Source: Planctomycetota bacterium
GTDB taxonomy: Bacteria > Planctomycetota > Planctomycetia > Gemmatales > Gemmataceae
NCBI GenBank assembly: GCA_016873225.1
Contig: VGXS01000039.1
Location: 1 to 32,352 of the forward strand
Length of the DNA stretch: 32,352 nucleotides
Direction: 5' to 3'
Shown here: positions 19,842 to 28,243 of the stretch, one piece after another
Position numbering within the stretch: position 1 is the stretch's first letter
Layout: each line of letters begins with the position of its first letter
Notes under the pieces: generated by a model
Seen by the model: only the letters and a program-made list of their open reading frames with translations
The model's database searches: none
Told to the model about the DNA's origin: nothing
Made by a program: the position numbers and the translations under genes

Positions 19842-22800
19842 TCACTTTCCCAGGGCATGCACGGTGTTGTGGATGGTTCCGGTCACCGGTTTTCCGTCGG
19901 CGGCCGTGAACGAGTAGGAAATCTCCATGCACCAGGTGGGCGCCATGCCCCCGAGCCTGAGTCGCACGGTACGGCCATCGGCCGATAGGGATGCCTCCTT
20001 CACAGGCAGCGGATGCTCGTTGACATGGGGGGAGCCGTAGCTGGCGGAACGCCTGAGCGCCCAGGCGCGCGCCTGGGCCTTGGATGGGACAACCGAGCCC
20101 GGTTCGAGCGGTTCGCTGAAGGTGAGTTCCATCCCGTCTGCCGTGGCCCTGAGGCCCACGGGCAACCGCGCCGGCTTGCCCGTCGCGCGGATCCGGTAGA
20201 AACCGCCGGGCTTGGTGGCGTTGCCTGCCCAGGCGAACATGCCGCACAAATAAAGTTGCCCGTCGCCCGGGTTGAATCGTCCGCGCATGACGCCGGTGGG
20301 GAATGGCGGGATCGGCAACTCCACCATGCCTCCCTGCGGCAATCCCGTGGCCGGGGTCTCATGGGGCACCAGGAAGACCTTGCCGTAGCCGTAGGACAGG
20401 TTCAGCAATCCTCCATTCAAGGATCCCCATTTGGGGCTGTTCACCCAAAGCAGTTCCGCCGGGGAGCGGTCGAAGGCGTTCGTGATCCAGCAGAGGGGCG
20501 GTTCCATCGCCGAGTCGGCGGGGTCGGTCTTGTCGTGGTAACCGAACATGTTGCCGTAGAAGCGGGGCTTGCCGCCGCTTTGGCTGTCCGGCGGCTTCAC
20601 CCAGTTGATTCGGTTCTTGGGATTCCAGTGTCCCTCCTGGTCGGTGACAAGGAATGATCCGTCGGGGTTGAGGCATACCCCGTTGGCGGCGCGGAAGCCG
20701 TTGGCGATGATCTCGGTGCGGGAACCGTCGGCGCTCACCTTGAGCAGGGTTCCGTGGTGCGGCACCACCGCGGGCAAGGCGTGCCGGGCCGACTTGGCGT
20801 AATAGAAGTTGCCTTGCGAGTCGGTCTGCAGGCCCATCGCGAACTCGTGAAAGTGCTCGGTCACCTGGTGATCGTTGTTGAGGCACTGGTAGAAGTCGGT
20901 TTCACCATCGCCATTGAGGTCGTGGAGCACGGCGAGTTGGTCGCGGCATGTGACATGGATCGCGCCATTGACATACCTGATGCCCAGGGGCTGGAACATT
21001 CCCGAGGCGATGCGCCGCCACTGGATCTTGGCCTGATCCTGCCTCGCGATCCAGACATCGCCATCCCAGGAGCAGAGGGCGATCCTTCCGTCGGGCAGGA
21101 AATCGAGGCCGGTGAAGCGAGTCTGCGCCAGCCACGGGTTCGACTCCGGCGCGGCGAGCCCATCGGTCGCGAAGGCGCCCTCGTCCGATCCCGTGGTGAC
21201 GGCGGTTTCCAGCGCCTGGGGCCAACGGGACGGGCCGCCCTTGGTGAGCGCTTCCAGGTTCAGGTCGTCCGGGGTGATGACGGGAGCGGAGGCGCTGGCT
21301 TGCCTGGAGGGGGTTGAAGAAGTCCAGACGCACAGGCGCACGGTTTCCTTGCCCGCGGGAATGCCCAGGCGCAGTTTCCCTTTCGAGCTCTTCCATGTCG
21401 CCCTGGCATCCGCGGGAAAGACACCCGCCGTGATCGACACCTTCTCCCCCGCGATTCGCTGCCCCCTCACCACGCGGGCGTCGAGTTTCCGCCCCGCATG
21501 GTCTGGCGACAGTTCGCCTTTCATGTCGGAGGGCTTCCAGTGGGCCAGGACGCCCGTGGCATCGGGAAGGTCGGCCGGCGCTTTGAAATCGCGGGCCTGC
21601 ATCGCGCGCTGGTAAAAACGGATATCCGAGATGTCGCCCTTGAAGCGGGAGACGGCGGGAAAGTTGGACGCTGCGAATCCGATCCTGGCGACGGCGCCCT
21701 CCGGTGCCGGCCTGGCCTTGAGGGTGCCCGATCCGGCCGGCTTGCCGTCGATGAAAAGCCTGATGGCGCCGCTGGACGGTTCCCCGGTGACGGCCACCAC
21801 ATGCCACTGCCCGTCGTTGATCGTGGCGCGGGAACTGACCGCGCCCACCCAGCCGATGTCGAACACCAAACGCCCGTCGCGCACGAACAGGGCCTGACCC
21901 CCGGGAGTCCATGCCGGGCCGGGCGGCGCCTTGGCGAACAGGGTTCCGTCGCCGCCGGCTTTCACGCGCGCGACCACGGTGAACGGCTTGTCCGTCATGT
22001 CGAAGGCCGCCCCGTCGGTGATCTCGAGGTGGCTGTCGGCGCCGAACCGGAACGGCTCCGGGGTCGGCGCGGCGGCATCGATACCGGGGGCCAGGGTCAC
22101 CCTGCCCGGTGATTCCTTGGCCTGTTCCAACCGGGCATCCTTGTCGGGGTGCTCGGCGATTTGCACCTCGAGATCCCGCTCGCGTGGGCCGATGACGAAA
22201 ATGCGGCCAAAGGCCGCTTCCTTCCTTTCCGTGGCCGTTTCCAGGAGTCGCGGGGATTCCAGGACATTCGCGTCGCCCACGGAATACGAGAACACCGCCT
22301 GCTGTCCATGGTGATACAGGCCCTTGAAGCGGGCCCAATCCTTGGGGAGCGGACCGTAAAGGCGGTCATCGCGTCCCTTCATGCGGACGGAGTCGTCCCA
22401 TGATCCAGTAGTAGGGTTGGCCCATCCCGCGCCCGCGCCATTGGCGAGGCGGATGTTGCCGGCGATCGACGGGTGGATCCCGTGCTCGCCGTTGAACTGG
22501 ATGCCCCGCCAGTTGATGAAGCCGGCATCGGCCGCGTTCGATCCGGGGCCCGCCGCCGTCTCCCACACCGCCGCGACGCGCAGCGTGTCCTCGTCGAAGA
22601 CCATCCACTGCCTTCCCCGCGCGACGCCACCGGCGCCGGGATCAAGCCTGACGGCGACGCCCTTGTGGGCGAAGTTCCGCTCCCGGCCCGGAATCTCGTA
22701 GGTGTGGGTGAGCGTGGGACCGTAGTCCATCGCGCTCCATGGCTCGATTTTCGAGGGGGCCGGCCCCCGGGTGTCGCCCTTGGGCAAGCCGGCAAGGTAT

Positions 22801-23762
22801 TGGTTGTCGACGGCCTTGTAGCGCGCGGCGTTCCTGTCGCGCATGTAGGTTTCCCTGATGTAATGGATCACATCGTATTTCTGCGAGGGAACCATCCAGG
22901 TTTGGGCCGGCATCAGCCCGAACCCGCGCGTGAGTGTCTGGTACATGGCGAACGGATCGTGGCCGTTCTTGAGGGTGGATTCGGCGAACCGCGGCGCCGC
23001 CGGCAGCGAACCGGCCATTTCCAGCGTGCCGTGGCAATTGGCGCACACCCTGCGGTAGATCGCCTCGCCCCGGGCGAGGGCCTTGCCGTCCAAGGAGAGC
23101 ACCAGGCCGGCATGGTCGATCCGCTTTTCGTATTCGGGGGGTTCGGGAGCGATCAGGTTGGCGGGAGGCTTGAGGGCCACGGCCCGGGGCGCGCCGCCGT
23201 CGCGCAACTCCATCAGGTAGCGCGCCAGGTCGAGGAACTGCTGCCGGCTTGATAGCTGGTTGACAAGGCCCGCCGGCATGATCGATTGGGCCGAGGGCGT
23301 CAGCTCCGCGATGTCTGCCTTGGGTATGACGATCGCCTCGCCACCCTTGGCCGGATCGCGGATCACCACCTTGGTGTCGTCGCGGGAGGCGACGATGCCT
23401 GAAACAAGCTTTCCGCCCACGGTGGACACCGTGGCCGATTCGTATCCCTTCTTGATCTCCTTGGAGGGCAGGAGCACCGATTCCACGATGGAGGCATCGC
23501 TCGCGGATTTGTCGATCGCCGCCAAGTCGGGTCCAAGGGGTGAGGCCTTGCCGTCTCCGGCCGCGTGGCACCTCACGCACGCCATGAAGGGCTGGTGGAA
23601 GACGATGGCTCCGCGCGCCGGGTCGCCCAGTCGCCTCGCCTCGGCGGCCAAGGCCGCGGCGGGTTCCGACCTCAGCGCCGGGTCGAGGTCCTGGGCCCAT
23701 CCCGAAGGGACAGGCAAAAAGGCGAAGGCCAGGATCAGCCTGGTGTGGCGGGGTGGAGTCAT
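19842..23762 (-). CDS. Multi-domain secreted cytochrome c / LamG / propeller protein
   Basis: A 1306-residue protein. A signal peptide (RLILAFAFLPVPSGWAQ, start at 23762; an earlier ATG at 23822 is possible) leads to the planctomycete heme-binding domain with C62-V-R-C65-H66 and IVESVLLPSKEIKKGYESAT. A second cytochrome c follows with C240-A-N-C243-H244 and later LTRGFGLMPAQTWM. Next is a domain around YGPTLTHTYEIPGRERNFAH and FINWRGIQFNGEHGIHPSIA, conserved in planctomycete proteins (I think DUF6797). A LamG/concanavalin-like domain includes FTVVARVKAGGDGTLFAK and DGQWHVVAVTGEPSSGAIRL. The C-terminal 450 residues look like a beta-propeller of the sorbosone/glucose dehydrogenase type (TGLDFLPDGRIALCSWDGDV, GYHDKTDPADSAMEPPLCWI). 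Probably periplasmic oxidation of a sugar, with electrons passing through the hemes. Confidence 0.9.
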   Translation of the reverse strand: MTPPRHTRLILAFAFLPVPSGWAQDLDPALRSEPAAALAAEARRLGDPARGAIVFHQPFMACVRCHAAGDGKASPLGPDLAAIDKSASDASIVESVLLPSKEIKKGYESATVSTVGGKLVSGIVASRDDTKVVIRDPAKGGEAIVIPKADIAELTPSAQSIMPAGLVNQLSSRQQFLDLARYLMELRDGGAPRAVALKPPANLIAPEPPEYEKRIDHAGLVLSLDGKALARGEAIYRRVCANCHGTLEMAGSLPAAPRFAESTLKNGHDPFAMYQTLTRGFGLMPAQTWMVPSQKYDVIHYIRETYMRDRNAARYKAVDNQYLAGLPKGDTRGPAPSKIEPWSAMDYGPTLTHTYEIPGRERNFAHKGVAVRLDPGAGGVARGRQWMVFDEDTLRVAAVWETAAGPGSNAADAGFINWRGIQFNGEHGIHPSIAGNIRLANGAGAGWANPTTGSWDDSVRMKGRDDRLYGPLPKDWARFKGLYHHGQQAVFSYSVGDANVLESPRLLETATERKEAAFGRIFVIGPRERDLEVQIAEHPDKDARLEQAKESPGRVTLAPGIDAAAPTPEPFRFGADSHLEITDGAAFDMTDKPFTVVARVKAGGDGTLFAKAPPGPAWTPGGQALFVRDGRLVFDIGWVGAVSSRATINDGQWHVVAVTGEPSSGAIRLFIDGKPAGSGTLKARPAPEGAVARIGFAASNFPAVSRFKGDISDIRFYQRAMQARDFKAPADLPDATGVLAHWKPSDMKGELSPDHAGRKLDARVVRGQRIAGEKVSITAGVFPADARATWKSSKGKLRLGIPAGKETVRLCVWTSSTPSRQASASAPVITPDDLNLEALTKGGPSRWPQALETAVTTGSDEGAFATDGLAAPESNPWLAQTRFTGLDFLPDGRIALCSWDGDVWIARQDQAKIQWRRIASGMFQPLGIRYVNGAIHVTCRDQLAVLHDLNGDGETDFYQCLNNDHQVTEHFHEFAMGLQTDSQGNFYYAKSARHALPAVVPHHGTLLKVSADGSRTEIIANGFRAANGVCLNPDGSFLVTDQEGHWNPKNRINWVKPPDSQSGGKPRFYGNMFGYHDKTDPADSAMEPPLCWITNAFDRSPAELLWVNSPKWGSLNGGLLNLSYGYGKVFLVPHETPATGLPQGGMVELPIPPFPTGVMRGRFNPGDGQLYLCGMFAWAGNATKPGGFYRIRATGKPARLPVGLRATADGMELTFSEPLEPGSVVPSKAQARAWALRRSASYGSPHVNEHPLPVKEASLSADGRTVRLRLGGMAPTWCMEISYSFTAADGKPVTGTIHNTVHALGK

Positions 23763-23908
23763 GTTGGGTCCAACCGACGGATTTCGTCCTATGATAACGC
23801 CCTGATGTGTTTCCGTCGGCATCGGATTTTTGTGATGATTGCGTCATGCCCCGGGGTCGCCTAGAGTGCGGGTGACCCATCCATGCCGAAAGCCCAAGGG
23901 ATTTCCCG

Positions 23909-26509
23909 ATGATTCAGGTCTGCGCCGTGATTCTGGCGGGCTTTTCCGCGGCGCCCGTGGCGTTGACCAACGCCACGGTGCATCCCGGAGACGGGCCGGC
24001 CATTGTCAACGGGGTTGTATTGGTTCAGGACGGCAAGATCCTCGCCGTGGGCCCCGCGGGAAAGGTCGCCATTCCCAAGGACGCCACCGTTCGTGACTTG
24101 GCCGGGATGGTCATCATTCCCGGGTTGGTGGATTCGCATTCCCATTTGGGCATCTTCAGCAGGCCGGGAGTCCAAGCCAACAGCGACGGCAATGAAGCCT
24201 CCGGCCCGGTTCAACCCGGGTTGCGCGCCCTCGACGCGGTCAATCCTGACGACCCCGGCATCCGCATGGCCGTTGCCGGCGGACTCACCACCGCCAACAT
24301 CATGCCCGGTTCGGGAAACGCCATCGGCGGGCAGACGATCTATGTGAAGCTTCGCGGCGGCACCATCGAGGCCATGCGCGTGGACGCCAGCGGCGTTTTG
24401 GGGGGACTCAAGATGGCCAATGGAGAAAACCCCAAGAACTTCAACTTTGCCTCGCGCAAGGCCGCGCCAGCCACGCGCATGAAAACCTTCGCCCTGCAGC
24501 GCGAGACCTTCCTTAAGGCCCGCGACTACCAGGCCCAGTGGGCCCGCCACAAGGAGGCGCTGGCCAAGGATCCCAAGGCCGCGCCACCCGAACGCGACAT
24601 CGCCATGGAACCCCTTGTGGAAGTCCTCGAGAAAAAGCGCACCGTGCATTTCCACTGCCACCGCGCCGACGACCTCATGTCGGCGCTGCGACTGGCCCGT
24701 GAGTTCGGTTTCGAGATCGTCCTCCAGCATGCCTCGGAAGGGTACAAGATCATCCCGGAACTCAAGGCGGCGGGCGCTTCCGTCTCGCTCACCGTGGTCG
24801 ATAGCCCGGGAGGCAAGGCCGAGGTCGCCGGACTCATCGAGGAAAACGCCAAGGCCTTGGCCGACGCCGGGGTGCGCGTGGCCATCAACACCGACGACCC
24901 GGTGACCGAGTCGCGGTTCTACCTTCGCACGGGTTCCATCGCGCTTCGCGGGGGGATGACCGAGCAGCAGGCTCTCGAGGCGCTCACGGTCAACCCCGCC
25001 CGGATGCTGCGCCTCGACCACAAGGTTGGTGCCATCAAGCCGGGGCTCGACGCCGACCTCGTGATCCTTTCCGGCCCTCCTTTTTCGGTTTACACGCAGG
25101 TGCTCGAAACCTGGATCGACGGTGAGGCGCGCTTCCGCCGCGCCAGGCCCGAGGACGCCCGCTACCAGGCCGGCGGGTTTGCCCTGCCCGGGCAGGATCC
25201 GCGTTATCCGCCGCTTGTCCCTCCGGTGGTTCCGCCCGCGGCGGCCAAGGTCCCCGAGGCCAAGGGCGCCCCGTTCACCGGCTCGCCAGCCCGCTATGCC
25301 GTGCGCGCCGGCCGCCTTTTTGACGGCACCCGCTTCCTTGACGACATGACGATCATCGTCGCCGATGGAAAGATTGAAGCGGTGGGACCGTCCGGCAAGT
25401 TGCCCGTGCCGGCCAACCTTCCCGTTCTGGCGGCCAGGGAAGTCACCCCCGGCCTGGTCGACGGCCACGGTTGCGCGGGCGTTTCCGGCGGCCTGAATGT
25501 TCCCGCCGACCAGGACCAGGACGAGACGACCGACCCCAACGGCGCCGACCTGCATGTGCTCGACGCCTTCAATCCGGATGACGGCCTGTTGGAATTCGTC
25601 CGCCGCCATGGCGTGACGGCGGTCCATGTGCTGCCGGGTCGCAAGTCGCTGGTTTCGGGCCGATCGGCGGTGTTCCTTTCCCACGGGCGCACCGCCGAGG
25701 CCATGCTGCTGCCGTCCCCCGGCATGCTGGTCTGCAACCTCGGGGAACCGGCAAGGGAAACCCATGCCGGCAAGATCACTACGCGCATGGCGGTGGCGGC
25801 GCATTTGAGGCAACTGTTCGAGCAGGGCAGGGCGCACGCCGCCAAGTCGGGCAAGGGCGACAAACCCTCCCAGCCGAATCCCAAAATGGAAGCGCTGGCC
25901 CTGGCCGCCACCGGCAAGCTGCCGGTCTTGTTGTGCGCCCACCGCGCCGACGACATCAACACGGCGCTGCGCCTGGCCGGCGAGTTCAAGCTCGACGCCC
26001 GCCTGGGCCTCGCCGGCGAAGGCTACCTGATGGCCGACGCCATCGCGGCGGCCAAGGTGCCCGTGTTCCTGCATCCGCCGCTTCTGCGCGCCGGAACCAG
26101 CATGGAGACGCTCCATGTGTTCACCGGGGCGGCCCGGGTGTTGTCCTCCAAGGGTGTTCCCGTGGTTTTGGGAAGCTCATTCGAGGGGTATGTGCCCAAG
26201 ATCCGCAACATCCGTTCCGAGGCCGGCACCGCCGCCGCCGCTGGTTGGCCCCGGGAGGAGGCCCTGGCCGCCATCACATCGCGCGCCGCGGAGGCGCTGG
26301 GCATCGACCGCGGTACCATCGCCCCGGGCAAGGCCGCCGACCTGGCCCTGTTCGACGGCGACCCGCTGGAAAACGCCACGCACGCCACGCACACGATCGT
26401 CGGCGGCAAGGTGGTATACAATCGCTCGGAATACCTCGAGCTTCCCCTGGCGCGCCGCGGCCTGTCGCTTTCCGGCTATGGAGGCCCGGGCTGTTGCCTG
26501 GGGTGGTGA
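23909..26509 (+). CDS. Double-domain amidohydrolase, second domain degenerate
   Basis: An 866-residue protein with two amidohydrolase (imidazolonepropionase-like) domains in tandem. Domain 1 (about 15-415) has the metal motif H77-S-H79 (IPGLVDSHSHLG), H249-C-H251 (VHFHCHRADD), H274 (VLQHASEGYK) and D329-D330 (AINTDDPVTES), so it should be active. Domain 2 (about 460-866) repeats the layout, but the metal motif is H520-G-C (VDGHGCAG), the third site reads LAGEGY without His, and the Asp region reads VLGSSFEGY. It therefore lacks most metal ligands. N-terminal hydrophobic MIQVCAVILAGFSAAPVAL may be a short signal peptide. AAGGGA lies before the ATG. The stop overlaps the ThuA-like gene by 32 bp. 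Confidence 0.92.
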   Translation: MIQVCAVILAGFSAAPVALTNATVHPGDGPAIVNGVVLVQDGKILAVGPAGKVAIPKDATVRDLAGMVIIPGLVDSHSHLGIFSRPGVQANSDGNEASGPVQPGLRALDAVNPDDPGIRMAVAGGLTTANIMPGSGNAIGGQTIYVKLRGGTIEAMRVDASGVLGGLKMANGENPKNFNFASRKAAPATRMKTFALQRETFLKARDYQAQWARHKEALAKDPKAAPPERDIAMEPLVEVLEKKRTVHFHCHRADDLMSALRLAREFGFEIVLQHASEGYKIIPELKAAGASVSLTVVDSPGGKAEVAGLIEENAKALADAGVRVAINTDDPVTESRFYLRTGSIALRGGMTEQQALEALTVNPARMLRLDHKVGAIKPGLDADLVILSGPPFSVYTQVLETWIDGEARFRRARPEDARYQAGGFALPGQDPRYPPLVPPVVPPAAAKVPEAKGAPFTGSPARYAVRAGRLFDGTRFLDDMTIIVADGKIEAVGPSGKLPVPANLPVLAAREVTPGLVDGHGCAGVSGGLNVPADQDQDETTDPNGADLHVLDAFNPDDGLLEFVRRHGVTAVHVLPGRKSLVSGRSAVFLSHGRTAEAMLLPSPGMLVCNLGEPARETHAGKITTRMAVAAHLRQLFEQGRAHAAKSGKGDKPSQPNPKMEALALAATGKLPVLLCAHRADDINTALRLAGEFKLDARLGLAGEGYLMADAIAAAKVPVFLHPPLLRAGTSMETLHVFTGAARVLSSKGVPVVLGSSFEGYVPKIRNIRSEAGTAAAAGWPREEALAAITSRAAEALGIDRGTIAPGKAADLALFDGDPLENATHATHTIVGGKVVYNRSEYLELPLARRGLSLSGYGGPGCCLGW

Positions 26510-27356
26510 TTTCGCCTTTCCCCTTCCGCCTTGGAGATCCCGCAAGAGCTTTCTGCTGCTGCTTTCATTCCTGGCGCCCGCTGAAACCGCAACCCCGCCC
26601 ATCAAGGCCCTGCTGGTCACCGGCGGCTGCTGCCATGATTACAACATCCAGAAACTCATCATCAGCGAGGGAACCGCCGCGCGCGCCCGCATCGAGTGGG
26701 TGGTGGTGCAGGAGGGAGGCAACAAGACGAACAGCCAGATTCCCCTCCATGAGAAGTCCGACTGGGCCAAGGGATTCGATGTCGTTGTCCACAACGAATG
26801 CTTTGCCGATGTGAAGGATCCCAAGTGGACCGAGAACATCGTGCGGCCCCACCGCGAGGGCACCGGCGCCGTCCTCATCCATTGCGCCATGCACTGCTAC
26901 CGCGACGGCACCGGCGAATGGTTCAAGTTCTGCGGCGTCACCTCCCACCGGCACGGCGCCCACTATCCCTTCGATGTGGTGCCCGCCAAGGGCGACAAGC
27001 ATCCGATCCTCGGCAAGTTTCCCGAACGCTGGAAGACTCCCCAGGGAGAGCTTTACCAGGTGGTGGCCACGGGCGAAAACTGCAAGCCACTGGCCACGGC
27101 CCTGAGCAAGGAGACCAAGAAGGACGAGGTGTGCGTGTGGACCAACCAGTACGGCAAGGGGCGCGTCTTTGGAACCACCATCGGGCACTACAACAGCGAA
27201 ATGGCCGATCCCATCTTCCTCGACATGCTCATCCGCGGCATCATCTGGTCGGCGGGCAAGGACGAGAAGGATTTCCTCAAGCCATTCGACCCCGAGAAGA
27301 CGAAGTTCCGCTGGGAAACCTTCAAGGATTCCAAGGAGCCTCCCAAGGCGAAGTGA
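26478..27356 (+). CDS. ThuA-like domain protein, probably exported
   Basis: A 292-residue protein. The start is uncertain: the in-frame ATG at 26478 lies inside the previous gene and gives about 20 extra residues before a signal-like stretch FLLLLSFLAPAETATPP. The body matches ThuA-like proteins (glutamine amidotransferase-like fold): KALLVTGGCCHDYNIQKLII, FDVVVHNECFADV, GTGAVLIHCAMHCYRDGTGE, TSHRHGAHYPFDVVP and YGKGRVFGTTIGHYNSEMAD, ending with a conserved F-L-D-M-L-I-R-G-I-I-W region. ThuA is linked to trehalose/sugar use in rhizobia, and these domains are common in planctomycetes near sugar or cytochrome genes. Overlap with the amidohydrolase gene implies translational coupling. No terminator is seen just after it. 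Confidence 0.88.
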   Translation: MEARAVAWGGDFAFPLPPWRSRKSFLLLLSFLAPAETATPPIKALLVTGGCCHDYNIQKLIISEGTAARARIEWVVVQEGGNKTNSQIPLHEKSDWAKGFDVVVHNECFADVKDPKWTENIVRPHREGTGAVLIHCAMHCYRDGTGEWFKFCGVTSHRHGAHYPFDVVPAKGDKHPILGKFPERWKTPQGELYQVVATGENCKPLATALSKETKKDEVCVWTNQYGKGRVFGTTIGHYNSEMADPIFLDMLIRGIIWSAGKDEKDFLKPFDPEKTKFRWETFKDSKEPPKAK

Positions 27357-27430
27357 TCCCCGGTTTTCCGTGGCTATTTTTAATTGGATAAGTCGAAAAA
27401 ATGAAAGGGCCACATTCAGAATCAAAAGGC

Positions 27431-27456
27431 GCCCCTCACTTCGTTCAGGGCTCCTA
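27431..27456 (-). repeat. Short inverted copy of repeat-unit end (copy A)
   Basis: gcccctcacttcgttcaggg followed by ctccta is, read on the other strand, the start of the repeat unit found at 27665 and 27902, with differences in the middle (cgttcag instead of gctgggg). It marks the start of the gene-free block after the ThuA-like gene. It is 160 bp before a second similar copy. Confidence 0.7.
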
Positions 27457-27590
27457 GAGCAGACTTCAAATGATTGATCTGCTCAAGACCCCGGCACCCA
27501 CCACCATCCTGTTAGCCCTTCATGCCCTTCAAGCCTCGAACGCCGCGAGCGGCCTCTGAACTGGCAGGAGATTGTTGAATGTCCGCGAGG

Positions 27591-27616
27591 GCCCCTCACT
27601 TCGTTCAGGGCTCCTA
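27591..27616 (-). repeat. Short inverted copy of repeat-unit end (copy B)
   Basis: The same 26 bases as copy A (27431-27456), starting gcccctcacttcg and ending in ctccta, identical over that length. The sequence between A and B shows no gene and no other clear structure. Copies A and B are reverse oriented relative to the two tandem units that follow. Confidence 0.7.
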
Positions 27617-27664
27617 AGCATCGTTAGCCTTTGTCCGGCCTTCATATTGAGATCCGTTCATCGC

Positions 27665-27901
27665 TTAGGAGCCCCCAGCGAAGTGAGGGGCGAGTCGATC
27701 AAGGAACATAGACTTGAGTCATAACAGAAACGAAAGAGCCCCGAACGCAGGCGCGTAGCGCCGGAGTGAGCGGGACGATTCCGGATCCAAACCCGTACAT
27801 TCCGCCTTCGACAGCGTTCGGGGCTTTACTGGATTTACTCAACGCACATTTGTGTTTGTTCTGTTGGCGCCAACAATTCAACTCACCTATTTGAAGCCTG
27901 C
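27665..27901 (+). repeat. Intergenic palindromic repeat unit 1 (about 237 bp)
   Basis: Begins ttaggagcccccagcgaagt, passes a cgatcaaggaacata block and an aacagaaacgaaagagcccc block, then a hairpin region and ends in attcaactcacctatttgaagcc. The next unit starts directly at 27902 with the same opening, differing at only a few bases over the first 78 bp. There is no coding potential that resembles a protein. The last part matches, inverted, the copy at 5362-5515. The function is unknown; bidirectional termination or a mobile non-autonomous element are possible. Confidence 0.75.
27737..27825. terminator. Perfect 12-bp stem in repeat unit 1
   Basis: agccccgaacgc (27737-27748) pairs exactly with gcgttcggggct (27814-27825), with a 65-base interior that itself holds gcgccggagtgagcg and cattccgcc. 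The right arm runs into ttta and the left arm follows aaag. The position between the convergent ThuA-like and DUF1559 genes fits a bidirectional transcription terminator. Stem seen; role inferred. Confidence 0.4.
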
Positions 27902-28127
27902 TTAGGAGCCCCCAGCGAAGTGAGGGGCGGGTCGATCAAGGAACATATAATTGAGCCATAACAGAAACGAAAGAGCCCCCAGCGGAGTCGAAGGCGGAGT
28001 GGGTGGGGCTGCCTTTTATCGGCCCCGATAACCCCTGCGGTTCGCACCCTCACGATTGGCTCTTTTTGATAAACACATTCTCATTTTATTTGTCAGCGTT
28101 ATCATCCTGCTCATTCATTTGAAGCCA
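27902..28127 (+). repeat. Intergenic palindromic repeat unit 2 (about 226 bp)
   Basis: Direct repeat of unit 1. The first 78 bases are nearly identical to 27665-27742 (five or so mismatches, for example cgagtc to cgggtc). The middle diverges (agcggagtcgaaggcggagt) and the end ttcatttgaagcc matches the unit-1 end. An arm pair aaagagcc (27970-27977) and ggctcttt (28058-28065) again encloses the middle. From 27357 to 28243 I see no real gene. Confidence 0.75.
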
Positions 28128-28243
28128 GAATTCGCATGCAAGAGCTTGTGAACTGGCTTCATGCATGCCCGCGCCATTTCAATGAACGATTGTTGATTGT
28201 CCGGGACCGGGCCGATGCCGACCCATGGCGGACCGGGTTCGGA

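Noticed and set aside
20902..22338. Minus-strand open frame of 478 codons inside the multi-domain cytochrome gene
   Set aside because: It is a shifted frame on the same strand as the real gene, arginine- and glycine-rich, without family motifs.
23861..26116. Long minus-strand open frame of 751 codons opposite the double amidohydrolase gene
   Set aside because: It is Gly/Arg/His-rich with no domain motif and mirrors the GC-rich coding strand; the plus-strand frame has clear amidohydrolase motifs.
27699..27881. Small minus-strand open frame of 60 codons in the repeat block
   Set aside because: It lies wholly inside a palindromic repeat unit, has no ribosome binding site and no recognisable protein features.
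27431..28127. CRISPR array in the repeat-rich gap
   Set aside because: The repeats are of unequal length, partly inverted, 26 to 237 bp apart, without uniform spacers and without cas genes.
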